In this document: positions 29,717 to 38,565 of the stretch, piece after piece
Layout: each line of letters starts with the position of its first letter
How positions within the stretch are numbered: the first letter of the stretch is position 1
Source of the DNA: Symbiodinium natans
Taxonomy: Eukaryota > Sar > Dinophyceae > Suessiales > Symbiodiniaceae
Assembly: GCA_905221605.1 (NCBI GenBank)
Contig: CAJNDS010002541.1
Location: 1 to 64,000, forward strand
Length of the DNA: 64,000 nucleotides
Direction of reading: 5' to 3'
Notes under the pieces: generated by a model
The model's input: only the letters and a program-made list of their open reading frames with translations
What the model was told of the DNA's origin: nothing
The model's database searches: none
Program-made: the position numbers and the translations under genes

Positions 29717-30090
29717 GTGGAAGATTGTGGCTGATCAGTGATGTTTTTGTCATGTTTTGGATCAGCTTGTATAGGTTTGTTTTGCTTCGGAGTGATTGGG
29801 AATCCGTGTGATCCCATCCTCGATGGTTTATGCCTCGTTGATTTCCAAGGAAATCATACGAGTGTGTTTTTGCCCAATACGCTATTTAAAGTGAGTGTGC
29901 AGTGTGTAGGAACTTCGTTCTGAAGCTGAGTTTAAGCTCACAAGAGAGAATTCGTTTAGTTTGTGCACTTCGTGACTTTTGGCTCAAGTGGCTCTGACTG
30001 TGAAAAGGAGAGAGCTGTCCGCACTTGTGTGAGAGGTCAGGGTTCGTGCTTTCAAGGGAAAAGGTACCAGAGGGACCTTCGGTTTTTCAC
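29717..30090 (+). repeat. 3' LTR
   Basis: 374 bp, collinear with the 5' LTR apart from the missing GTTC and an A/G difference (GAAAAGGAG against GAAAAAGAG). It contains the same spliced-leader-like 12-mer at 29977-29988. Confidence 0.93.
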
Positions 30091-30097
30091 GGATGAT
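30091..30097 (+). repeat. Target-site duplication GGATGAT (right)
   Basis: Same 7-mer as 20180-20186. The host repeat resumes directly after it with AGCGTCAGGACAAGGCTG, completing the block interrupted at the left. Confidence 0.75.
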
Positions 30098-30220
30098 AGC
30101 GTCAGGACAAGGCTGCTTTGTGACATTCAAGCAACAGCATTGGGCTCCAGCAGCCCTTCAAGCAACAGCATTGGGCTCCAGCCTGTTGAAACTGGGTCTC
30201 GCGCGGGGGGGAGGGGAAGA
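30098..30220 (+). repeat. Continuation of the CATTGGGCTCC mosaic repeat
   Basis: Two plus-orientation copies of AAGCAACAGCATTGGGCTCC follow the retroelement. The second continues into AGCCTGTTGAAACTGGG as in the left flank, showing that the element split a pre-existing repeat cluster. Confidence 0.85.
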
Positions 30221-30294
30221 TCGCAAGCTTTTAGCCATGAATCTGAGCCGAAAGACATGTGACGACGACCGTTCTGACAAGGACCCCTAAATCA

Positions 30295-30775
30295 GCTCTT
30301 TCCGAATCCACGAATCCGGCTTCTGCCATCTGCAGTTTCCGAATCCACGTTTTCCAGACATCAGCTAGCTAGTTTCCGAATCCGCGTTCTCCAGTTACCT
30401 AACTTAGCTGGTTGCGCGTTTTCCAGTTGCTAAATCAGCTGGTTTCCAAATCCGCGTTTTTTCCAGTTTTCTGAATCAGCTGGTGCGTTTTTCCAGTTTT
30501 CTGAATGCTGGTTTCCGAATCTGCGTTGATTCAGAAAACTGGAGAACGCGGATTTGGAAACTGGAAACCGCTGATTCAGAAAACTGGAAAACGCGGATTT
30601 GGAAACCAGCTGATTCAGAATCCGCGTTTTCCAGTTTCCTGAATCAGCTGGTTTCCGAATCCTGGTTTTCCAAATCCGCGTTTTCAGTTTCCAAATCCGC
30701 GTTTTGTAGTTTTCTGAATCAGGGTTTTCCAGTTTCCGAATCCGCGCGTTTCCAGTTTCCGAATCCGCTGACCGC
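30295..30775. repeat. ~38-bp repeat cluster with an inverted block
   Basis: Units containing TTTCCGAATCCGCGTTTTCC and TTTCTGAATCAGCTGG recur about a dozen times. The block at about 30525-30620 is in the opposite orientation (GATTCAGAAAACTGGAAAAC), so neighbouring copies can fold into hairpins. Apparent frames (SENWKTRIWK) are a by-product of the repeat. Confidence 0.88.
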
Positions 30776-31192
30776 TGTTTCGTGCCGTGTTTGCCTGGGC
30801 AGGTGTGCGAATGGTGCTGATCAAGCGTAGCCTGGAATGGCCTGCAAGCTTGTGTAAAAAGTGTTGCTAACGTTCTGCGAAGCTGAGGATTGATTATGTC
30901 TGTGTTGGATGTCATCCACTTTGCAATTGGCTACCCGTGTTCCAGCATCCATGGTTTGGCCCACTTCTCTTTGGCCACCGAATTCGGCAATGGGACAATG
31001 TGCCAATGTGCCCATCGGGGGAAGGTGGTCGCCCTGAGTTGCTCACAGCTTCTCGGTCGGTGTTGGAACTGGTCAAAGTCTCGTAACTTTACCCTGTGTA
31101 GCCACCCCCCCGCCCCCCCGCTCAAACTGCTGCTGGCATTGCAGCTACGCCTTCTTGCTGGGCGGTTTCTTGTCGTTTCCGCTCAGCTTTTT

Positions 31193-34100
31193 TTTTTTTT
31201 TGACTGACGCCTCTTTACTACATCAGTAGCACAGTAGGTCGGTCTTGTTGGACTCGACGTAAAGGGTGAAACAAAGTCAGCGCACACAATCCGCCAGACA
31301 CACCAAGCAACCACCAAGCAAACAAACACCAAAGAAACAAAGCGAGCAATCGCGCTGAACTACTAGATACCCCACGGACTCAGTACTCGAAGTCGTCAAT
31401 GAAGTTCCGGTTCGCAAGGAAGCACGGAGCTTGTGGGGGAATCGCAAATTGCGACATTGCCAGATTTTCAAAACCACCATCATGTAGCCACTGGTGCGAC
31501 AGCGGTTATTCAAACCGAGGTCATCAGAAGAGGTTCGGATCACGTACTCGTTGTCAAGGACAGACAACCGACACTCAATGGCGAAAGGATGTTGCAAGTC
31601 AGACTCCCTAGGGGGGATGAAAGATGTGCATATGCCCCATGGTGGTCAGCCAGTGGGACTTAACAGCAAGAACAATCAAGGCAAGACCGGCCCAGGGCAC
31701 TCCATGGTGGTCAGCCAGTGGAGTAGCTCCGAGCTCTGGGTGCTCCATTCACCTTGACGTACAAGTGCCCACCCAGAGAGGTGTCCGCGCCCGGCACAGG
31801 GGGCATATGCACCATGGAGGTCAGCCAGTGGGGACTTAACAGCAAGAACAATCAAAGCAGGACCGGCCCAGGGCACTCCATGGTGGTCAGCCAGTGGAGT
31901 AGCTCGAGCACAGGGTTCTCCAGTCAACCTGGCGTACAAGTGCCCACCCAGAGAGGTGCCCGCGCACGGCCAGAGGGGGGGCGAGAGCAGCTGCAGCTAC
32001 CGATTTCACTGGGAGAGTCCACAGCGAGTTACCAAACCCTTAACGCCACAGGGTTGATAATGACAACGAGGAACCTCCCAGTCCAGGCATCTCACACAAG
32101 GCCACGCAACCTTGGCGCTGGCATGCGCATCGGCACGCATCAGGTCCCTCCAAACCCAAACCCGCGAGGTACGTCGGTAAGGAGATGGGAGGGCTCACAT
32201 CACATTGGTGCCGAAGTGCAAGGATCTCCATGGTATTGCTACTTTGGTCCAATCAGAGCCTTCAGGTAACATCCACGCGGGCGGGGAGCCCACTTGCCCT
32301 GCCGCAGGCCAAGCTCAGACGAGGGTGACCCGCTAGAGTCTCAAGAGGGCCAGGTTGTTCTACAAGTGGGGAATGGCTCCCTGCCAAGTCAGCGGGTGCA
32401 TAATCTCCACGTAGAAGCGTCCACAGCCAGCGCGCCGAACTGCTAGGTCACCCTGTGCACTCAGTACTCGAAATCGTCAAAGAGGCCGGGAGCACACATG
32501 TAGCACCGAGTGCGCAGGTGCGTCGCAAAATGCGACGTTGCCAGATTCACAAAACCACTATCATGCAGCCACCGATGCGAGTACGTTCAGCACCAGCCAA
32601 GGCCGTTCACGAGAAGGTTCACCAGTCCGCCATCACAGGTGGGGCCTAGTCGTGCCTTGGCACGGGACGTTGCAGGTGTCAACCTTCTTGATCCGAAGTA
32701 TAAAGTTGCCCCATGGTGGTCAGCCAGTGGGGACTTAACGGCAAGAACAAGGGGTAGGACCAGCCCAGAGCACTCCATGGTGGTCAGCCAGTGGAGCCTC
32801 TCCGAGCACAAGGCGCAACGTTCTTTTGACTCACAAGAGTCTCGTCCGACGGCCAAAGCAGGCTTGACTGCTTCGTTCCAATCAGAGCCATCAGGTAAAC
32901 CCAAGCAGGCGGGGACCCCACCTGCCCCGCAGGAAGCGGGAGAGTCCCCCAGTCGAAACTTCGCACTCAAGGCCAAGCAACTATCTCCTTGGCCGGTGAG
33001 GGTAGAGGGTTCAATAACCAGAATCAGACCCCCCATGCCCAAACCGACAGACGTCGGCGAGGAGATGTGAGGGCTCACATCACGCTTGGCCACCTACCGA
33101 GGGGGGAGGTAGTCATGTATGGCTGCTTTGACGCAAGCAGAGATATACACCCAAGCAGGCAGGGAACCCCGCAGCAACCCAAGCACAGGCGAGAATGGCT
33201 CTCGTGAAGGCCAGGTTGTCCACAGGTGCTCGATGGCACATTGCCAGGGAAGTGGAAACCTGATCTCCGCGTAGAAGTGTCCACAGCCCAGAAGCAGCAT
33301 CCCCTAGCTGGTATCTCCCAATTGGCATGACGCCGTTGTGCGACAAGGGGGTGTCACCGTCCAGACGAGAGATGGTCAACACTCAAGTCCGAGGGGTTCA
33401 CACACGGTCGTAGCACATAGAAGCAGGCAACCTGCCCACCTAGAGGGGGCAGAGGAAAGGAAGATTGGCCGTTGTACCGATGACAAAGCTGGAACATCCA
33501 GGCAGGACCGGTCCAGGGTAGTCCGTGGCAGATGGCCAGTGGAGCAACCACGAAAGAAAGGCCCCCCGTTCCCACAGGCACACCGCGGGGCCGACCCAGA
33601 AGGGTGTTCACAGCTGCAAGCTGTAAGCACACAAAAGACAAGCACGATCCAATCCGTGGCATAGACCACGAGAGGGTTGCCAAACCAAGAATATCCGGGG
33701 TAGTCTTGCGGCATGTATCGTCGTTTCCGCTCAGCGCTGTGTTTTCCTGGATCTTGCTGCCAGGGTACTTGAATTGGCTTGCCTTGCACAGTGCGCTCCC
33801 GCCTCTTTGCCCTGCCGTTATGCCAGCTGTTAGTTTCGCTTCGACAAAATGTCACATGATGTGCTTACTCGCCTTCTGGGATTCGCCCGTGACAATCGGA
33901 ACCCTGTGCCTTTCTTTGCAAAGCATTCAATGTTTGGCGCTCCGCGCAGCTACACGATTCGGTTCCTTCATCGTCTTCTTCGAGCAGTGAGAGCTGGGCT
34001 TGTTTCACCCTTCTGAGTTGTGACCTAGTTGGGACTCCTCGTTGTGTCGCTTTGTTCTTTTTGGGCTGGTGTTGTGCTGGTTGCTCGTGGTTGCTCGTTT

Positions 34101-34204
34101 GTTTGCATTTCTTGGTTTGGAGTCGTTTCGCCCGTTGACTAAGCTCAACAAGACCGGCCTACTGGGCTGCTGACGCAGTAAAGAGGCGACCATTTCAAAA
34201 AAAA
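31193..34204. mobile_element. Probable non-autonomous TIR DNA transposon, ~3 kb
   Basis: The left end (T-run, then GACTGACGCCTCTTTACT... to about 31350) matches the reverse complement of the right end (34204 back to about 34050: T-run, then GAAATGGTCGCCTCTTTACT). Shared blocks include CAGTAGG(T/C)CGGTCTTGTTG, GGG(T/C)GAAAC, CAAACAAAC and ACAAAGCGA. The inverted ends are roughly 150 bp and clearly diverged. The interior has no ORF with transposase features. No target duplication is evident at the T/A-rich ends, so the exact termini are uncertain. Confidence 0.7.
31370..33300 (+). repeat. Internal repeats of the TIR element
   Basis: A ~1.08-kb period links 31376 (ACTCAGTACTCGAAGTCGTC) with 32459 and continues through CAGATTTTCAAAACCACC/CAGATTCACAAAACCACT. 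Within it, a ~65-175 bp sub-repeat built on CCATGGTGGTCAGCCAGTGG occurs near 31638, 31703, 31812, 31879, 32711 and 32776. The block GTGAGGGCTCACATCAC occurs near 32188 and 33068. No coding function is apparent. Confidence 0.8.
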
Positions 34205-34843
34205 GTTCACCTGGAAAGAACGCATCGGCGTCGCCTACGATGCCTCCTGTGACCGAGAACTCGGAGTCAGCATGTTACATCCCCTTCACTCCATCAAGTT
34301 GCTGCTAGGAATCCCCCAAAGAAACGCGCCCGTTTTCTGCCCCGCTGGCTCAGAGGCCTCTCGCATCTCCACAACTCGTCACCGAAGGCTCGCCTTTGTT
34401 CGGTGTTGGACTCAGCTTGCTCAGCTTGCTCTCGGTTTTTGCAGTTCGAAGGAGGGAGTTCCTTGCCATCTCCCCCCCAATTCTACCAATTGAACGTTGG
34501 CCTAGTTAGGGCCTGACCCGACCTCGCATCCATTAAATCTTTGCCTGGGTGCCATAAAAAAGGCGATTCGCTGTACTGTGCACAGTGGCTGCAACTTGGG
34601 GGGCAACTTGGGGGGCAAATCTTCAGAGACCTCGGCCGAATTGGGCTCCCCGAGCAAGTCGCAAAGGATCCGACAAGTTCAGAGCGGAAGGAGTCCAGTG
34701 CCCTGAGCAGCCTGAGCGTCAAGCTGCGCTTTTTGGGAGAAGCAATAAGAAGAACAAGACCAACAGATGCAGAGTGGAGAAGCGGGCTGGTTACTCACTC
34801 GATAGACAAGAAGCTGAGCTGGGAGAGCGACCAAATTGGGCAG
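34205..34843. other. No secure exon upstream of the kinase exons
   Basis: An N-lobe for the kinase below would be expected here, but I cannot find a glycine loop or VAxK motif. A 118-codon plus frame (34541-34897) runs into the HRD exon and is only partly coding-like. TIR-element insertion may have displaced upstream exons. Confidence 0.35.
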
Positions 34844-36040
34844 GTTTTCCATCGCGACATCAAGTGTCCCAACATCCTCTTGGCCACTTGGACTTAGAAA
34901 GTGGGGCGCGGAAAGAGAACGCACTTCAGAGTGCGAAGTGAGCTCCAAAGAGGCCTTAAGTAGAGACCCTATACACGTCTACACATAACAACAATACCTC
35001 AATTTGCTTTCTTTCTTAAAGAAGCGCAACACTGCTGGCAACACTGTTAAAGCAGCCCTTGTGTGCCACCTTCGCATATGGAGTGTGGGAAAGGGCGGTC
35101 TGGATCGTCGTGCTGGACCCTTTTTTGGGCCCCTTCAACAGCCGAGGACCGCAATGGGACGGCCAAGATCGCGGACTTCGTGCCTTGGCAGGGCAGGTCA
35201 GTGAAGTAAATGGATAGGGGGGAATCAAGGAGCTCAATTTCTGTCTCGGCCATGGATCTAAGAATCGTCACGATTGACGCGGGTGCGAGATGGCTTTCAT
35301 AGGAGTCACAGAGGACCAGAGAGTATGACTGAGGGCTTGGCATGCTGCTCCAACCACAAGGAGCAGAAGGTGAGCCAGGTGCTTTTTGCACTTTTCACTC
35401 CCCTCAGCTCCCACTCCAACACTGCATTTGCTGCTTCACCGCAACCCCATTCCGTGTGTGATGCGTGATATGCATGTATAGAACATACGTCGTTTACTTT
35501 TTCGTTGATCGAGAACGCTTGGCAGCGAATCAGCGGCTGCTCCCCAAATCGGGGGTCGGGGAGTTGGGCATCAAGGGGGGGAGAGGGGTCCCCAAAAACC
35601 CTAAGCTCGATCCGAAGCCCCAGTTCCTACAAGCCCTAAGCCCTGAAACCCTACATCTGGGAGCCTTATATCTGGGTTTGAGGTCCTCAAACCTCGAAAC
35701 CCTAAAGCACTAGGCCCAGGAGCCTTTGTGCGGGAAAGAAACCAGATCCTGGTCTGCTTGTTCTAGGCGCCTATCGGCCGGAAGCCGAGGCGAATTTTCG
35801 TTTTAGTCACAAGTAATCAGGCTTGCTTCTGACATCATAAACATCTTGTGAATTCCACAGCTTTACTTGGCTGACCGGATGACGGTTCGCGATGCTACGC
35901 AACTTCAACACGAGCAATTGTAAAAACGGCACTTCCAGCTCTTGCAGATGCCAAACCCCAATTTTGTGGAGGTTGCCGGGACGGTGGGCTACGCGTGTCC
36001 CCACTACGTCAACCGGGGCGTGGTGACGGAGGGCAGCGAG
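34844..36040 (+). CDS. Protein kinase, three conserved exons
   Basis: Exon about 34844-34882 follows ttgggcag and encodes VFHRDIKCPNILLA, the catalytic-loop HRDIKxxN of Ser/Thr and Tyr-kinase-like enzymes. Exon 35142-35179 follows caacag and encodes EDRNGTAKIADF, the DFG strand, broken before the glycine by a gt donor. Exon 35948-36040 (31 codons) encodes NFVEVAGTVGYACPHYVNRG, then VVTEGSE. Its GTxGYxxP(E/H)Y corresponds to the activation segment/subdomain VIII, and a gt donor follows. One small exon supplying the glycine after DF must lie between 35180 and 35947. The APE-type glutamate position reads His (PHY), unusual but tolerated in divergent kinases. N-lobe and C-terminal lobe exons were not identified, so this may be a partial or decayed gene. 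Confidence 0.7.
35595..35715 (-). repeat. Degenerate CCCTAAA-type patch
   Basis: CCCTAAGC, AAGCCCTAAGCCCTGAAACC and GAAACCCTAAAGC occur between kinase exons, within an intron if that model is right. Confidence 0.7.
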
Positions 36041-36236
36041 GTTTCCCTCTCTGTTTGCAGTTCTTCTTCTTGTCACACCCCAGAATATCCCAGGCCTGGA
36101 AGGAATCATCTTGAGTCGAAATGGACCCTTACCATGATTGTTTTTTTGCCTGGCCGGCTCCTGCATGATAATTGTGGAGCTTCAGCCGTTCTGCAGTGTC
36201 GGAAGAATTCTTGGGAGGCAAAATTCTCTCCGGAGG

Positions 36237-36560
36237 TCGCTGCAGACTTCGCGGCGCTCGGGCTCCGCGGCACCGAGTACCAAGAGGCGCACGCCGTCCC
36301 CCCCTCCCCCCTTCAACAAAAAAGGACCCCCTGAGACGTCTGCGAGATTGCGAGTCGGGGTCAGGAGTATCGGCCCTTCTTCAGGGAAGTCATCACGATG
36401 CACCTCATCACTTCTACGGAGGACTTCTACGGAGGCTCGGCCTCGCCATGAAAGAGGGTTTCGGGACACAGTTTGGACGCACTTTGGATGCAGTGTCAGA
36501 GACTGTCGAGGCACCGCCGCCTTGGCCGGCGCCCCAGGCGCCGCAGCCACCGTAGGCGCC
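36237..36560 (+). CDS. Possible further kinase-locus exon
   Basis: About 36230-36300 reads SPEVAADFAALGLRGTEYQE in a globular frame. Further coding-like pieces occur near 36380-36420 in another frame. They are on the kinase strand, but I could not place them in the C-lobe. Confidence 0.25.
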
Positions 36561-36599
36561 ACAGCACCTCCGCAAACGACCGGGCTTCTCCCAGATAAC

Positions 36600-36790
36600 G
36601 CAGGCGCACGCCCACGCGCAGGGCCAGGCCGCCCAGGCCGGGCCGCCCAGGCCGCCCAGGCCGCCGCTTAGGCCGCCGCTTAGGCCGCCCAGGCCGCCCG
36701 TCCAGGCCGCCCAGGCCCAGGCTCAGGCTCATGCCGCAGCCCAGGCTGCGGAGCGCAAGGAATGCCAGCTTACCCAGGCTACCCGACCCT
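36600..36790 (+). repeat. GGCCGCCCA-type GC-rich tandem repeat
   Basis: About 15 copies of a 9-nt GC-rich unit (CAGGCCGCC) read Gln/Ala or Pro/Pro/Arg depending on frame. Beyond 36690 it continues in one frame as QAAQAQAQAHAAAQAAERKE, which might be a translated linker. Confidence 0.85.
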
Positions 36791-38385
36791 CACAGGAAGC
36801 CAAGGCGTTCCAGGCTTAGGCTACCAAGGCTTCAGCACCATCAATCCGGAAGAAGAAAGGAGGGTGCCAGTGCAGCGCCAAGCCTCCGTGCAGGAGGATC
36901 GCTTCCAAGGCGCCCATGCTATGCTACGAAGCGAAAATTAACGTACAACGTGCACCGAATATTGTTGATGAGATGGGTGCCTTGGTGCCTCCCACAACTC
37001 GGTGGGGACCTCGATGCCACCGAGTCCAAGCCGTAGCCTTAAACTAGACATACAAAGAGGGAGACCACATAGACTTGCATAGTTCGAGCGAAGATTCACA
37101 AGAGTACGTCGGTGATGTCGGCGTGTAACCGAAGGAGGTAACATGCAGCGTGCCCTGCTGCTTCAAGCGTCTTTGCACAGTCTTCACACCTCGTCACACC
37201 TCGTAACTTACCTCGTTTTACACATCGTTTTCCTCTTCTTCGGCGACTGCCGAGGCGCGCAGATGGCCCTGCGGGCGACCTCGGCGCGGGCGCTGCTCTG
37301 GAGCCTCCCGGCTTCGGGCAGAGGGGTCTGCTTTGGGCTGCACGCATATGCTGCAATATGCTGTATGTTGGGTCGGATGGGGTCGGCATTAGCACGCTCA
37401 CAGGAATGCAGCCGAAGCCGAGGTGTGTGAAGTCGGAGTGTGCGGGTGACCTCTCCTCCAAGCCCAAGGCGCAGAGGGAGAAGATGGGAGAAAGGGGAGA
37501 AGATGAAGTTGAGGAGATGAGAATGAGCGAGTGCCATTTCGTGGCGCCGGCAATTGCAGACTGCTTTCCGTTTGCTTTTCGCTCTTCCGCTCGGGGGCCA
37601 CATCTCAGGATCAAAGAATCCTGGTGCACTGGGCACTGGAGGGAAGTGGCGGGATCGCTGCAGCGTGGCTGCAATGGAGCCGGGGACGCATGCGCTCTGA
37701 CAGTGAGCGCAGTGATGCTCACTCATATTCCATACAGAATGTTCCCAGAAAGATGTGCGTCCGACGAGCCAGAGGCCCCATGTACCGTTTCGGGCGCCTG
37801 TTTCAAAGCGACTTCTGCCGGATGATGCTCCCAGCCCGAGGCCTCAGAGAGAATCCGTGAAAGCGAGAGAGTTCCCCCAGCCCCCCTCGCCCTACGGCAG
37901 TTTGTCCAATGTATGTTTTTAAATGCCTGCTCTCGCAGTATAAGGACGAGCACTTCCACTCACAGGTTTCTCGTGAGCACTTCCAGATCTGGGCGGCGAA
38001 CTCAAGTCTGCAAGAGCCAGTTCTTTCTGGAGTTTTTCCGGGATATCTGCACATGTTTTGCAGCTTTCGAATTAAATGGTGAAATGGTTCAACCGTCGTC
38101 CCCTCATAATGATTCGTAAATTCACCATGCCTCGTCTCACATGTCAAAAAGCCGGCCTTAGCCCTCAGAGGCGGAGGAGGGCCCGACGTGGGCTTTCAAC
38201 TGCAAGGCCATCCCTGCTCCTGCCCCTCGGACGTTTGTTGGATGTTGGACCTGTGGGCAGAAGTTTCACATTACGCAATGTTACGCACCAAGTTGGATGT
38301 GTTGGGGGATGTTGGGTCTAAACAGCTGCACTCGGCAGCGACTTGCTGCTCTCGCCGCTCTCGCTCTCTCGCGTTTCTTGCCCAG
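36791..38385. other. No secure gene
   Basis: Overlapping 150-208 codon frames on both strands at 37096-37825 conflict with one another. The plus frame near 37400-37540 (KPKAQREKMGERGEDEVEEM) is the most protein-like but lacks clear splice borders. No RNA gene or repeat recognised. Confidence 0.3.
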
Positions 38386-38565
38386 TCTTCCTCACGAACT
38401 ACGGCACTGTTGGGACCATCGTGGATGGCCAAGTGCTGGACACCCGCGGGCAGCACGGGCTTCAGCTGCTCTCTTAGCTCTCTTTTGCTCTTCGTCTGTG
38501 TTGAAATTCGGCTGCAGGTGGAGTTCCTCGAGTTCAAGTTCCGCCTGGACGGGCCCGGAACTTGA
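38386..38565 (+). CDS. Two terminal exons of an unknown protein
   Basis: Exon about 38386-38447 follows cttgcccag and encodes FLTNYGTVGTIVDGQVLDTR. The second exon, 38518-38565, follows gctgcag and encodes VEFLEFKFRLDGPGT and TGA. Both have clean acceptors and regular hydrophobic patterning. The minus strand also has an open frame here, with a less natural sequence. No family recognised. Confidence 0.45.
   Translation, partial: SSSRTTALLGPSWMAKCWTPAGSTGFSCSLSSLLLFVCVEIRLQVEFLEFKFRLDGPGT

Larger units (their letters stand above)
20187..30090 (+). mobile_element. Intact Ty1/copia LTR retrotransposon, 9.9 kb
   Basis: The element has 378- and 374-bp LTRs that differ, by eye, by one 4-nt indel and about one substitution. 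Both begin GTGGAAG and end TTTTTCAC. It is flanked by a 7-bp duplication. A primer-binding-like site follows the 5' LTR and a short G tract precedes the 3' LTR. Between them are a 156-codon leader ORF, one uninterrupted 2665-codon gag-pol ORF and about 740 nt of 3' non-coding sequence. Integrase preceding RT places it in Pseudoviridae/copia. Near-identical LTRs and an intact ORF point to recent insertion and possible activity. It landed in the CATTGGGCTCC mosaic repeat. Confidence 0.92.

Noticed and set aside
37096-37825. Overlapping 150-208 codon ORFs on both strands
   Set aside because: They conflict, have no splice-supported boundaries and no recognisable motif.
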